Shown here: positions 42,611-50,695 of the stretch, in pieces
Position numbering within the stretch: position 1 is the first letter of the stretch
How the letters are laid out: each line of letters starts with the position of its first letter
Assembly (NCBI GenBank): GCA_946478775.1
Contig: CAMLDR010000005.1
Location: forward strand, 1 to 55,080
From: an uncultured Flavobacteriales bacterium
Lineage (GTDB): Bacteria; Bacteroidota; Bacteroidia; Flavobacteriales; Crocinitomicaceae
DNA length: 55,080 nt
Direction: 5' to 3'
Position numbers and translations under genes: made by a program
Notes under the pieces: generated by a model
Database searches by the model: none
The model's input: only the letters and a program-made list of their open reading frames with translations
What the model was told of the DNA's origin: nothing

Positions 42611-44140
42611 ATCTTTTCTCTTCCGCTTCTTCAGATCATAAATATCCGTTCTTCGGTCCTTCAGGTTGCGCACCGATCCGAATTGGTTCAATTCGCGCAG
42701 CAAGGTAATATCCACATCCGCAATCAGGATCATTTCCGTATTTGGCGTTGCTTCTGCTTTAATTCCGTTGGACGGAAAGGCAAAATCGCAGGGAGTAAAC
42801 ACCATCGACTGCGAGTACTGAATATCCATGTTGTGCACATTCGGAAGGTTTCCAACACTTCCCGCAATAGCCACATAGCATTCGTTCTCAATTGCCCGTG
42901 CCTGTGCACAATGCCGCACGCGTGAATACCCGTTCTGCGTATCTGTCAGGAAAGGAACAAAGAGAATATCCATTCCTTCGCCGGCCAGTAATCGGCTCAA
43001 TTCCGGGAATTCAACATCGTAACAGATCAGGATCCCGATCTTTCCGCAATCGGTATCAAAAACCTGCAGGTGGTTTCCGCCTTCCATTCCCCAGATCTTT
43101 GCTTCATCCGGGGTGACGTGTATTTTTTCAAAACTTTCAATGCGTCCGTCGCGGTGGCAAAGGTAGCCCACGTTATAAAGCCGGTCGTTTTGGATTTCGG
43201 GCATACTTCCCGTAATGATATTGATGTTGTAGCTGATTGCCAGCTTCGAAAATTGCTGCACCACTTCATGTGTGTATTTAGCCAGTTCCCGGATAGCCTG
43301 CGGTTCCGATAAATGGTTGTTTTCAGCCATCAGCGGGGCATTGAAGAACTCCGGGAACAAGGCAAAATCCGACCGGTAGCCCGAAACGGCATCCACGAAA
43401 TATTCTGCCTGCTGCATGAGCTCGTCGAGGTTGGAGTAGGGCCGCATCTGCCACTGGATCAATCCCAAACGGACCACGGTTTTAATAGCACTCGGGGCTT
43501 CATTCTCTTCTTCGTAATACAAATTATCCCATTCCAGTAAAACAGCGTAATCCTTCGAGTGCGAATCGCCTTCCAGGTAATTCTTCAGGATCTTGGAAGG
43601 GTGAAAATCGTTCGACATCTGGAAATCGAGTACCGGATCGTGAATTTCTTTGCGTTTCACCTTTTCAATATATTCCCTTGGCGATATTTCCTTTGCGTAA
43701 AGATGATAATTCGGCAGCCTTCCTCCAAAGGCAATCCCTTTGAGGTTTAGTTTTTCGCACAATTCCTTGCGGTAATCATACAACCTTCGTCCCAGGCGCA
43801 GACCCCGAAACTCTTTTTTGATAAAAACATCAATTCCGTAAAGGATATTCCCTCCCGGACGATGCGTATTGAACGTATAATTCCCTGTAATCTGTTTGTA
43901 AGTATGTAAATGGTCAAATTTCGAGGACTCCACGATAATCGACAATGCCACACCGGCAATCTGGCCGTTCACTTTAATGGCCACCTGCCCGTCAGGAAAC
44001 TGATTGATCAGCGTTTCCACCTGGTTCCGCGTCCAGTAAGCATTCGCCAATCCCGTATAGGATTCCACCATCGCTTCCTTCAGCGCTTCATAATCGGAAA
44101 TATCTAAATAAGTAAGCTCAATATTGTCTACGTCTTCCAT
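42602..44140 (-). CDS. Bifunctional GNAT acetyltransferase / carbon-nitrogen hydrolase
   Basis: A 512-residue fusion. Residues ~1-205 are a GNAT domain (IDVFIKKEFRGLRLGRRLYD, with R-x-x-x-L-G-R/G). Residues ~225-505 are a nitrilase-superfamily amidohydrolase with Glu in FALFPEFFNAPLM, Lys in FEKIHVTPDEAKIWG and Cys in ILICYDVEFPELSRLL. The fusion is a recognised architecture in Bacteroidota and actinobacteria. It may deaminate and acetylate amides or amino compounds, with unknown substrate. Flanked by intergenic repeats. Single gene. Confidence 0.92.
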   Translation of the reverse strand: MEDVDNIELTYLDISDYEALKEAMVESYTGLANAYWTRNQVETLINQFPDGQVAIKVNGQIAGVALSIIVESSKFDHLHTYKQITGNYTFNTHRPGGNILYGIDVFIKKEFRGLRLGRRLYDYRKELCEKLNLKGIAFGGRLPNYHLYAKEISPREYIEKVKRKEIHDPVLDFQMSNDFHPSKILKNYLEGDSHSKDYAVLLEWDNLYYEEENEAPSAIKTVVRLGLIQWQMRPYSNLDELMQQAEYFVDAVSGYRSDFALFPEFFNAPLMAENNHLSEPQAIRELAKYTHEVVQQFSKLAISYNINIITGSMPEIQNDRLYNVGYLCHRDGRIESFEKIHVTPDEAKIWGMEGGNHLQVFDTDCGKIGILICYDVEFPELSRLLAGEGMDILFVPFLTDTQNGYSRVRHCAQARAIENECYVAIAGSVGNLPNVHNMDIQYSQSMVFTPCDFAFPSNGIKAEATPNTEMILIADVDITLLRELNQFGSVRNLKDRRTDIYDLKKRKRKDNS

Positions 44141-44233
44141 TCAATCTGTTATTTTTTTTGAAATTACCTAAAAATCAAAGATACGCATTGAATGTGGGGT
44201 GAGAATTACCAAAATTTAAAGGAATGGATCTCC

Positions 44234-44683
44234 TTACAATTGCTGAACACGTTTTAAGAATTGCTGCAAGAGGTAATCGTCAATTCGGAAAAGTCCCGGA
44301 ATATCAACAAACCAGCCGTTCTCACCTTCATTGAAACGAATTCCATAAGCCCCGATTTCCTGGATTGCTTTCACATAATTCATACCGGCCTCTCTGCTCA
44401 TACGAATAACGACTGTATTTCCGTCACGTTCCATAAAACTTCCCGCTGCCTGAGCATACTGTGTTGCTTTCATTCCGTCTGTAAATACAAAGATCCAGGG
44501 TTTTTCATCTATTACTCCGATGAAAGGCTTCGCGTCTTCGAAAGAAGATTCTTTGGAAACAATGAAAGTCCATTCCTCCAGTGCGAAAAAAGCAGTATAC
44601 AAGGCTTCTAAATCTTCGTAACTGTTCGTATTCCGGACATTCGATACAAGGGTATCAAACAGATTTGTAGTTGGGTGATCCAT
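44234..44683 (-). CDS. Hypothetical protein, SseB-like
   Basis: A 149-residue cytoplasmic protein. The order (LEEWTFIVSKESSFEDAKPF, then KPWIFVFTDGMKATQYAQAA, then a C-terminal YGIRFNEGENGWFVDIPGLF) resembles the N-terminal domain of SseB-family proteins (strand-turn 'l.vFtd...a..f' and 'G..in.g....f'). I consider that a weak resemblance, with function unknown. No membrane segment or signal. Confidence 0.5.
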   Translation of the reverse strand: MDHPTTNLFDTLVSNVRNTNSYEDLEALYTAFFALEEWTFIVSKESSFEDAKPFIGVIDEKPWIFVFTDGMKATQYAQAAGSFMERDGNTVVIRMSREAGMNYVKAIQEIGAYGIRFNEGENGWFVDIPGLFRIDDYLLQQFLKRVQQL

Positions 44684-44718
44684 AAAAGTGTTTTTTAAAG
44701 GTGTGTAAAAATCAATAA

Positions 44719-45189
44719 CTATTCATTCATTGAAGTTTTCTTATGAAACTTCAAAACCATCCAGATCACCATAAATACAAAAGAATACCTCATTCCGACA
44801 ATAAAAAATTGGAAATTCAGGAACTCAGAGCCGATGATTTTAGGATTCATACCATTTGCTGTAAAAGCCAAATAACCAATGAATTGATAAATGATGCAAA
44901 ACAGAAGATAGAAGAAAGAAAATAAGATCATTTTGAGGATAACTGCTCTAAAGCTGAAATCACTGAGTTTGCTTGTGAAAAGAACTGTTCCGACTGCACA
45001 TAGAAAAATACCCACTCCCTCCAATACAATTTCAAAAAGCAAATATTCCGCATCAAACATATTGATTAGGTATTCCGTTTTGAAATTAGTTGCAAAGAGA
45101 TTTGCAAGAACATTTAGGATAAGTATAAAACCTGTTGAAATAAGTGATAGTTTATGCCATGAAACAGGATTGTGAGGCTGAGGATTCAT
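44719..45189 (-). CDS. Hypothetical four-helix membrane protein
   Basis: A 156-residue protein with four hydrophobic segments: LSLISTGFILILNVLANLFA, LFEIVLEGVGIFLCAVGTVL, KMILFSFFYLLFCIIYQFIG and FIVGMRYSFVFMVIWMVLKF. No family recognised. Possibly a small integral membrane protein of unknown role. Confidence 0.7.
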   Translation of the reverse strand: MNPQPHNPVSWHKLSLISTGFILILNVLANLFATNFKTEYLINMFDAEYLLFEIVLEGVGIFLCAVGTVLFTSKLSDFSFRAVILKMILFSFFYLLFCIIYQFIGYLAFTANGMNPKIIGSEFLNFQFFIVGMRYSFVFMVIWMVLKFHKKTSMNE

Positions 45190-45251
45190 AAGTTTATTTG
45201 AGGCTAAGCTAGTATTTTTCTGAAATTAATTGAAATTTCTTTGAAGGGGAA

Positions 45252-45704
45252 TTATTCATTTTTTGCTTCCGGGTTGAGTAAATCCTGGTATTTTGTTCTG
45301 AAATCCTTCATTGCCTGCATGGTTCCTGTTCCGCATCCCGGGCGTATGGATCCGGTTCTGTGATCAGTTGGATCATAAGGATCAAAAGCTATAACCGTTG
45401 GATCCTCAATGGTACTGAACTTCGGAAAAATGCGATGTGAGCCATCAGAATAAATCCACTCACCAACCTGTTTTCCTTTTTGATAATTCCCCATAGCAAC
45501 CGGCATTCCGGCTTCATTAAATTCTACCGTAAATCGCTCCAGCGTAAAACCGATAAATTGGTGAGCAGCCCGAATCGTCGAATCCGGATAATATTCCACG
45601 TAATCAAAATTTGCCAGGATCTTTGCCTTCTCCTGCTGCGAAAATCCATTCTGAAAGAACAGCAGAAACAACAGGCTGATGAAAAGTTTGAATACAATTG
45701 TCAT
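45252..45704 (-). CDS. Exported hypothetical protein with a MORN-like repeat
   Basis: A 150-residue exported protein; signal FKLFISLLFLLFFQNGFS (cleaved before QQ). The central portion AGMPVAMGNYQKGKQVGEWI, then YSDGSHRIFPKF, has the G-x-Y-x-x-G-x-x-x-G-x-W of MORN-type toxin-like or outer-membrane repeats. The rest (IAFDPYDPTDHRTGSIRPGC) is unassigned. A role in envelope or cell-surface processes is inference. Confidence 0.6.
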   Translation of the reverse strand: MTIVFKLFISLLFLLFFQNGFSQQEKAKILANFDYVEYYPDSTIRAAHQFIGFTLERFTVEFNEAGMPVAMGNYQKGKQVGEWIYSDGSHRIFPKFSTIEDPTVIAFDPYDPTDHRTGSIRPGCGTGTMQAMKDFRTKYQDLLNPEAKNE

Positions 45705-45747
45705 TCAGGTTTCAGTTTGTTGCCCGCAATTTAATGAAAAAAGCACT

Positions 45748-45804
45748 TCGACTTCGCTGCGCCTATGCTGAAGTTCCTGCGTAAGCATTCAGTGACCTTT
45801 TTCA
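45748..45804. repeat. Intergenic hairpin repeat, family B, copy 2
   Basis: CGACTTCGCTGCGCCTATGC, then TGAAGTTCCTGCGTAAGCAT. Near-identical to 39988-40042 over ~55 bases. It is followed 47 bases later by the end of the 133-residue membrane protein gene. Confidence 0.85.
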
Positions 45805-45850
45805 AAGAAGGATTTTTACTCTTAAAGAAGTTTCTGATAATTCGAAATTC

Positions 45851-46252
45851 TCACCGTATTTGCCAGTAAATAAACGCCCCCAATGGAAATAGTGCATACC
45901 CAATTAATTTGCGCGGTAGTTTATCCTTACTGTTGAAAGTTCCCAGGATCAAAATAAGAAACCCGGCAATTAATCCATAGAAGAAGTAAGAACTGATCAG
46001 GGCGTCTCCTTTATTGTCATGAACTCCGCCGGAATAACTTAGGAGCAGGAAATCATTTAAGATCGCGCAGAAAAGGATCAAACCACTTTTCCAGATGGTG
46101 GCCGCTCTTCTTAAGCCTAAAACAAGGATGAGAGAACTGATTCCAATCATAATGGGCGTTCCCAGGATTGCGCTTGTCGGGTAATAATGCCCGAGGATTC
46201 CGTTTATAATGATAACTAGTACGGCTAATGCTACTGTGACAACTTGTATCAT
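45851..46252 (-). CDS. Hypothetical four-helix membrane protein
   Basis: A 133-residue protein with four hydrophobic segments (MIQVVTVALAVLVIIINGIL, then IMIGISSLILVLGLRRAA, a third around LILFCAILNDFLLLSY and a fourth at FFYGLIAGFLILILGTF), ending YALFPLGAFIYWQIR. It resembles DoxX-like or TMEM-type small membrane proteins only in size. No family recognised. Confidence 0.65.
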   Translation of the reverse strand: MIQVVTVALAVLVIIINGILGHYYPTSAILGTPIMIGISSLILVLGLRRAATIWKSGLILFCAILNDFLLLSYSGGVHDNKGDALISSYFFYGLIAGFLILILGTFNSKDKLPRKLIGYALFPLGAFIYWQIR

Positions 46253-46435
46253 AATCAGAAGTTTTTAATTGTTAGTGTGTACTTCTAAATTAACGATCCA
46301 TTAATAGCAGAACCTGCTTTTAGTATTTATTGGCAGAATGAATCTTTCAAATTCGGATCCGATAGTTATCAAGACAGAATTACTGAATAATTGTTTACCT
46401 TTTCACTTTCCCGACATTCCAATAAAAACAGCTCC

Positions 46436-46966
46436 ATGACCGGAACCGTAAATATGCAGCAGGAACTCAAACAACTCTATCGGAAATGGCCGGATATCCG
46501 CCGTTATCTGAAGACTTTGGGCTGCGATTCAGTGAGTGGGGAAGATATTTTCCAGGAAGCCCTGCTAATCTATGTCCGCAAACGGGAATCTTCTGACTTC
46601 GAATTGACCGTAGAACCCTTTTTCTATGTGCGGAACACCTGCAAGCTCCTGTGGTATAACCAGGCACGCAAAGAACAGAAACAGCCATCATCCGAATTAC
46701 ATGAAAACATGGAAGCTGTGGAAGATCAGTGGTTTGAAAAAGAAATGAAAATCCGGGAAGTGGAGTCTACCCTTCAGAAATTAGGCGCTCAATGCCAGGA
46801 ACTGCTCCAGTTGTTTTACGGATTGGGATGGAACATGGTGGATATTGCCAAAAAGATCGGCTTACGGAATGACAAAGTTGCAAAAGCACAGAAATACCGC
46901 TGCCTTCAAAAAGCAAAAGAAATGATTCAGGATCAGGAACTAATGGTTGAACCAATTAAAGCGTAA
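46436..46966 (+). CDS. ECF-type sigma-70 factor
   Basis: 176 residues from the ATG at 46436. The frame is open from 46391 but adds only MFTFSLSRHSNKNSS, and a promoter-like TACCTTTT lies at 46396-46403. Region 2: LGCDSVSGEDIFQEALLIYV. Region 4: LGAQCQELLQLFYGLGWNMV, then DIAKKIGLRNDKVAKAQKYR. These direct RNA polymerase to a set of promoters. The next gene (3 bases away) encodes an anti-sigma-like membrane protein, so it is a typical sigma/anti-sigma pair. Signal unknown. Confidence 0.9.
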   Translation: MTGTVNMQQELKQLYRKWPDIRRYLKTLGCDSVSGEDIFQEALLIYVRKRESSDFELTVEPFFYVRNTCKLLWYNQARKEQKQPSSELHENMEAVEDQWFEKEMKIREVESTLQKLGAQCQELLQLFYGLGWNMVDIAKKIGLRNDKVAKAQKYRCLQKAKEMIQDQELMVEPIKA

Positions 46967-46969
46967 GAC

Positions 46970-47956
46970 ATGGAAACAAATTGGAATCAACTCATAGAAC
47001 TTTACCTGCAAAACGAACTTTCGGAAGAAGGAAAAAGCGCATTCGAACAGGAATTGAGCATCAACCCGGAACTGAGAGAAGAACTGGAAACGCATCAGCT
47101 CATTCAATCAGCTGCTAAGCGTGCATCACAGCGAAACATGATCAAAAATACCGGGAAATTGTACTTACGGAACCTGCGCATCAAACAGTTTACTGTTGGA
47201 GTAGTGGTAAGCGCAATTGCTGCAGTTGGGATCATTTATTGGCTGCAAAATCAAAACGGAACAAGTAAACGCACATCCGAAGCAGATGCACTGAAAATCA
47301 AAGAAAGCACAGAAGAGTTAATATGTCGCGCTGATCAAATAAACCATCAACCCAACCAAACAGGAGGCAAAAGTTCTCTTATTCAACCTACTGATTGGCA
47401 AAAGGCTGGGGAATCTGTTACGGAGACTAAGATCAGTTCTGACTTCACCCTGGGGAAACGTAGTGCTGCATCTAATGATCGCATAAATACGAAAGAGGAG
47501 GTGGTGAAAAACCAATCTTCGGCATCTCTTAAAGATTCGGTTCCGCTTCCAAAGCCTACGGTAACCGTGCTGGGTTACACCAATGATAAGCTGGAAGGGG
47601 AAGCCGTCGAATCTACAACGAATCGTTCGTCACTTCAGGGAGCTGCCTGGGTTTTAAGGTACGACAGTGTAGGGAAATTCAACGACCTGTATTGCGGGTA
47701 TGCGCTGGTCATGGACAAATCGAAATTTGGCTTCGTGGATCCCGAAGGAAAGATCTTCATTCCGATCATCTATGATCAACTCGTGGTTACAACCAGTATC
47801 AAGTCATCGAAACAAAAAAACAAGCGTCAGAAAAAGAAAAAAGTATTGTACATCCCCAAACGTTCCGGAAAGGATGTGAAAGATTGTGAAGAGGGCGTTG
47901 TAAAAGTGTTTATTGAACAGGAAAGTGTACCAATAGAATCCATTAAATCAAAATAG
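46970..47956 (+). CDS. Anti-sigma-like membrane protein with a C-terminal WG-repeat-like segment
   Basis: A 328-residue protein. The N-terminus is an anti-sigma-like helical domain: WNQLIELYLQNELSEEGKSA, then FEQELSINPELREELETHQL, followed by one membrane helix (TVGVVVSAIAAVGIIYWL, ~80-97). A ~110-residue low-complexity linker follows. The C-terminal ~100 residues contain the WG-repeat-like FGFVDPEGKIFIPIIYDQLV and an unusual Lys-rich stretch (KQKNKRQKKKKVLYIPKRSG). It presumably sits in the inner membrane and holds the upstream sigma factor. Three bases apart, same operon. Confidence 0.8.
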   Translation: METNWNQLIELYLQNELSEEGKSAFEQELSINPELREELETHQLIQSAAKRASQRNMIKNTGKLYLRNLRIKQFTVGVVVSAIAAVGIIYWLQNQNGTSKRTSEADALKIKESTEELICRADQINHQPNQTGGKSSLIQPTDWQKAGESVTETKISSDFTLGKRSAASNDRINTKEEVVKNQSSASLKDSVPLPKPTVTVLGYTNDKLEGEAVESTTNRSSLQGAAWVLRYDSVGKFNDLYCGYALVMDKSKFGFVDPEGKIFIPIIYDQLVVTTSIKSSKQKNKRQKKKKVLYIPKRSGKDVKDCEEGVVKVFIEQESVPIESIKSK

Positions 47957-47977
47957 AAATGGGAAAGCAGAAAGTCT

Positions 47978-47985
47978 TATTTTTG
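47978..47985 (+). promoter_or_regulatory. -7 promoter element TATTTTTG
   Basis: TAnnTTTG ending ~13 bases before an ATG (47999) and ~21 before the TTG start (48007) of the transglutaminase gene. Confidence 0.55.
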
Positions 47986-48006
47986 TAACTCTTAAGAAAT
48001 GAAACT

Positions 48007-49035
48007 TTGAAGAAAAGCCTCCTGATCTTTTTGTTTTTGGTATGTGGTTTTTTTGTTTTCGCTCAAAACCGCACAGCTGTTTTCCTTGGTCAGCAATTGG
48101 ATACCGTTCGTTTGAATCAAATTGCAAAGCTTGCTGCCAAAGAAGAGCGTTCCTGGGATAAAGTCGCGCATTTGTTCGAAGATTCCTGTCAAACGGAAAC
48201 CGAAAAAGTCTATACCATCTATACCTATATTGCAGGTTCTTACAAATACGATCTGAATCGGCTGAAATTGATTTATAAGCGCGACATCAGGCGCGAGCTG
48301 TACTTGTCGGAAGTCATTAAAAAGAAGAAGGGCGTCTGCGGTGATTTTTCCAATTTGTTTGTAACCCTTTGTGACAGTATGCAGATCGGTTGTTTCCGGG
48401 TCTCCGGGTATTCCAAAACCTTCAGCCTTTTTCATCCGGTTAAGAAAAGCTATTACAATCATGCCTGGAACGTCGTTCGGGTCGATGGACGCTGGTATCC
48501 TTTGGATGTGACCTTCGGAATGCAGCATTTCACCAATAAGCGTCTCGACCAGGATCGCATCAATTACGATTTCCTGTTCACGGATCCGGTAAAATTCGGG
48601 ATCATTCACCTTCCTGCCGATCCTGCTTTTCAATGCCTGAATAAGCAGCGGTCTTATAAAGATTTTCGCTACAAACGCTTTTTATTTAAAATCCCCGATT
48701 CAAAAAACGTTCCTCCAAGTGATTCTGTCCTCACCCGGCGTTTAAAGAAAGATTGGAAAGACCAGTTGCTGGATGAAGCTTTTGCAGCTCAGAAATTCAA
48801 CAGAAAAGTAAAAGGAGCAGGGGTGAAGCTCCTGGAAGTGCGTATCAACAAAGTGATCGATAAGAAAACCAAACGAAAACAAGTCCTCACAAAGAAAGAT
48901 TACGAAGATGCGATCTATCTCTACCAGGGACTTCAGCAGCATTTAACCGAAAGCAAAGGGAAGAAGAAATACATCAAATACACTAAGTACAGGATCTGGA
49001 AACTGGGGCAGGAGCGGGATAAGTTGAAAAAGTAA
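48007..49035 (+). CDS. Exported transglutaminase-like protein
   Basis: A 342-residue protein with an N-terminal hydrophobic signal (KKSLLIFLFLVCGFFVFAQ). The transglutaminase-like triad is complete: Cys111 in GVCGDFSNLFVTLC, His152 in YYNHAWNVVRV and Asp167 in YPLDVTFG. The family includes peptidases and transglutaminases. Basic C-terminal third (KKTKRKQVLTKKDY, KGKKKYIKYTKYR). The start is unusual: a TTG at 48007, while an ATG at 47999 just upstream opens only ATG-AAA-CTT-TGA. One extra T would join the two (MKLLKKSLL). A family B hairpin repeat follows. Confidence 0.85.
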   Translation: MKKSLLIFLFLVCGFFVFAQNRTAVFLGQQLDTVRLNQIAKLAAKEERSWDKVAHLFEDSCQTETEKVYTIYTYIAGSYKYDLNRLKLIYKRDIRRELYLSEVIKKKKGVCGDFSNLFVTLCDSMQIGCFRVSGYSKTFSLFHPVKKSYYNHAWNVVRVDGRWYPLDVTFGMQHFTNKRLDQDRINYDFLFTDPVKFGIIHLPADPAFQCLNKQRSYKDFRYKRFLFKIPDSKNVPPSDSVLTRRLKKDWKDQLLDEAFAAQKFNRKVKGAGVKLLEVRINKVIDKKTKRKQVLTKKDYEDAIYLYQGLQQHLTESKGKKKYIKYTKYRIWKLGQERDKLKK

Positions 49036-49061
49036 GTCCTATATTTTCTTTTACCGCAACG

Positions 49062-49085
49062 CTTATGCTGAAGCTTCAGCGTAAG
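49062..49085. repeat. Intergenic hairpin repeat, family B, copy 3 (core only)
   Basis: The core CTTATGCTGAAGCTTCAGCG plus TAAG is an almost perfect 24-base palindrome (one T-G wobble on each side). Shares TATGCTGAAG...GCGTAAG with 40008-40027. Twenty-six bases after the transglutaminase stop. Confidence 0.8.
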
Positions 49086-49171
49086 TATTAGGCGACTCTC
49101 GAAATTTGTGAATTTGTGGTGAGTTTAGTTTTGTGATAGCCTGCTTTGTGGGAGGTCTCAATAGTTCTGCG

Positions 49172-49179
49172 TACCTTTG
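49172..49179 (+). promoter_or_regulatory. -7 promoter element TACCTTTG
   Basis: TAnnTTTG ending five bases before the ATG at 49184. TTTG at 49145-49148 may be the -33 element (23-base spacing, slightly long). Predicts a leaderless or nearly leaderless mRNA. Confidence 0.65.
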
Positions 49180-49183
49180 TAAC

Positions 49184-50287
49184 ATGAAGACAAATTCACC
49201 GATTAATCCGAAAATTTTAAGCAGGTTGGCCGAATTGGGTTTTACGAACCCGACTCCCATCCAGGAACATGCCTGGAAATACCTGATTGAAAAGCACCAG
49301 GATTATGTGGGACAAGCACACACCGGTTCGGGAAAAACCATTGCATACGGCGTTCCGCTTTTACAGCGCATTGATGCGAAGGATAAAGATGTACAGGCTG
49401 TTGTTTTGGTACCCACACGTGAATTAGTCGTTCAGACCGCAAAAACCCTGTTCAAACTCTCCAAGAACCTGGATAAATTCTTTATTCAATCCATCGTCAA
49501 GGGAGACGATATCGAACAGCAAAAACGGGATCTTCAGCGCCCTACCCATGTGTTGGTTGCAACTCCGGGAAGACTGCTGGAATTGGTCCGTTCGAAAGCG
49601 GTTTCACTCAGACGCGTTAAAACCATCGTTCTGGATGAGGCAGACGAACTCTATGCGAAAGGGTTTATGAAAGAAATTGACAAAATATTGGGTGAAACCA
49701 ATGATTTTCATAAAAAATGGCTCTTTTCTGCCACCATTCACGGCGAATTGACCAAATGGATCAAGAAAACCCTGCACATGGATGCACCGCAGGCTATCAT
49801 TGCTACTAAGAAGGTCATGAACCCGATGATCGAGCACCAGTATGTGGAATGTCAGAAAGAAGACAAACCGATGATGCTCCTCGAATTCCTAAGCACCATG
49901 AAAAAGGGGCGGGGAATTGTCTTTTGCAGAACAAAAGGCGATGTGGAGCATGTGGCACGTTTCCTCAGAACCCACGAAAAGAAGGTGACGGAAATTTACG
50001 GGGAAATGTTTCCGAAAGAACGCGAGAAAGCGATGCGTATGTTTTCACAGGAACAAACGCAGTACCTGGTGGCTTCAGACATTGCAGCACGCGGCATGGA
50101 CTTTCCCGACCTGGCTTTCGTAGTTCATTACCAATTACCAGACGACCCGGATTATTACACACACCGAAGCGGAAGAACTGCCCGTGCAGGAAAAAGAGGA
50201 ATTTCCCTGAGCCTCGTGGAAGCCGTAGAACGCAAAAAACTGCGCTACATACAGGATTTACTGGACGTAGATTTTATCCAGTTGTAA
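49184..50287 (+). CDS. DEAD-box RNA helicase
   Basis: 367 residues from the ATG at 49184. The frame opens at 49133, but the promoter is inside that stretch. Motifs: Q motif GFTNPTPIQEHAW (Gln27), I AHTGSGKT (Lys51), Ia PTRELV, Ib ATPGRLLE, II DEAD at 151-154, III FSATIHG, IV IVFCRTKGDVEHV, V ASDIAARGMDFPDL, VI HRSGRTARAGKRG. ATP-dependent RNA unwinding, probably in ribosome assembly or RNA decay. It has almost no C-terminal tail beyond the helicase core, shorter than the RhlE/CsdA types. Single gene. Confidence 0.95.
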   Translation: MKTNSPINPKILSRLAELGFTNPTPIQEHAWKYLIEKHQDYVGQAHTGSGKTIAYGVPLLQRIDAKDKDVQAVVLVPTRELVVQTAKTLFKLSKNLDKFFIQSIVKGDDIEQQKRDLQRPTHVLVATPGRLLELVRSKAVSLRRVKTIVLDEADELYAKGFMKEIDKILGETNDFHKKWLFSATIHGELTKWIKKTLHMDAPQAIIATKKVMNPMIEHQYVECQKEDKPMMLLEFLSTMKKGRGIVFCRTKGDVEHVARFLRTHEKKVTEIYGEMFPKEREKAMRMFSQEQTQYLVASDIAARGMDFPDLAFVVHYQLPDDPDYYTHRSGRTARAGKRGISLSLVEAVERKKLRYIQDLLDVDFIQL

Positions 50288-50695
50288 GAAAGATTGTTCC
50301 CGCCATTCCACTATTTATCATTATTCATATTTACATAGCAGGTTTTATTGAATTGAAGGCGAAAACTTATAAATTCACAACAACCTGAATTAGTATACTC
50401 ACTTATGTGTATTAATTACCTATATTTGACTCAATATACCCAATTGAGATAGTAAGAATGTAAATCATTTACGAGCTTAAAAGCGACTTTGCATCATTCT
50501 TTTGGATTAGTCTGAAAGTGATCACTATTTAGTAATCTATAATCTGAATGCTTATGAAAAATAATCCAACCTTTTAAGTGGTAAGACGTCTACTGGATGT
50601 AGGTAGTTTCCCGTGTTCCGGATGGAAGACAAAACAAATCACTATTTTAAAAAAAACAAGTTTATCAATTGCCGAACAATCTTAAATATATCAAC
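50288..50695. promoter_or_regulatory. Upstream region of the first duplicated CHU_C gene
   Basis: 408 bases without a gene. A -7 candidate TATATTTG lies at 50421-50428. From 50554 on, the sequence is the conserved leader that recurs at 52280-52421, with the same order (CAACCTTTTAAGTGGTAA, GTGTTCCGGATGGAAGACAA). Frame is not preserved between the copies, so this looks like an untranslated leader. Confidence 0.6.

Noticed and set aside
50336..50388. Possible remnant of a third CHU_C tail (similar to AGFIQL near 50340)
   Set aside because: The match is about 20 bases of AT-rich sequence without the rest of the tail, so it is too short to call.
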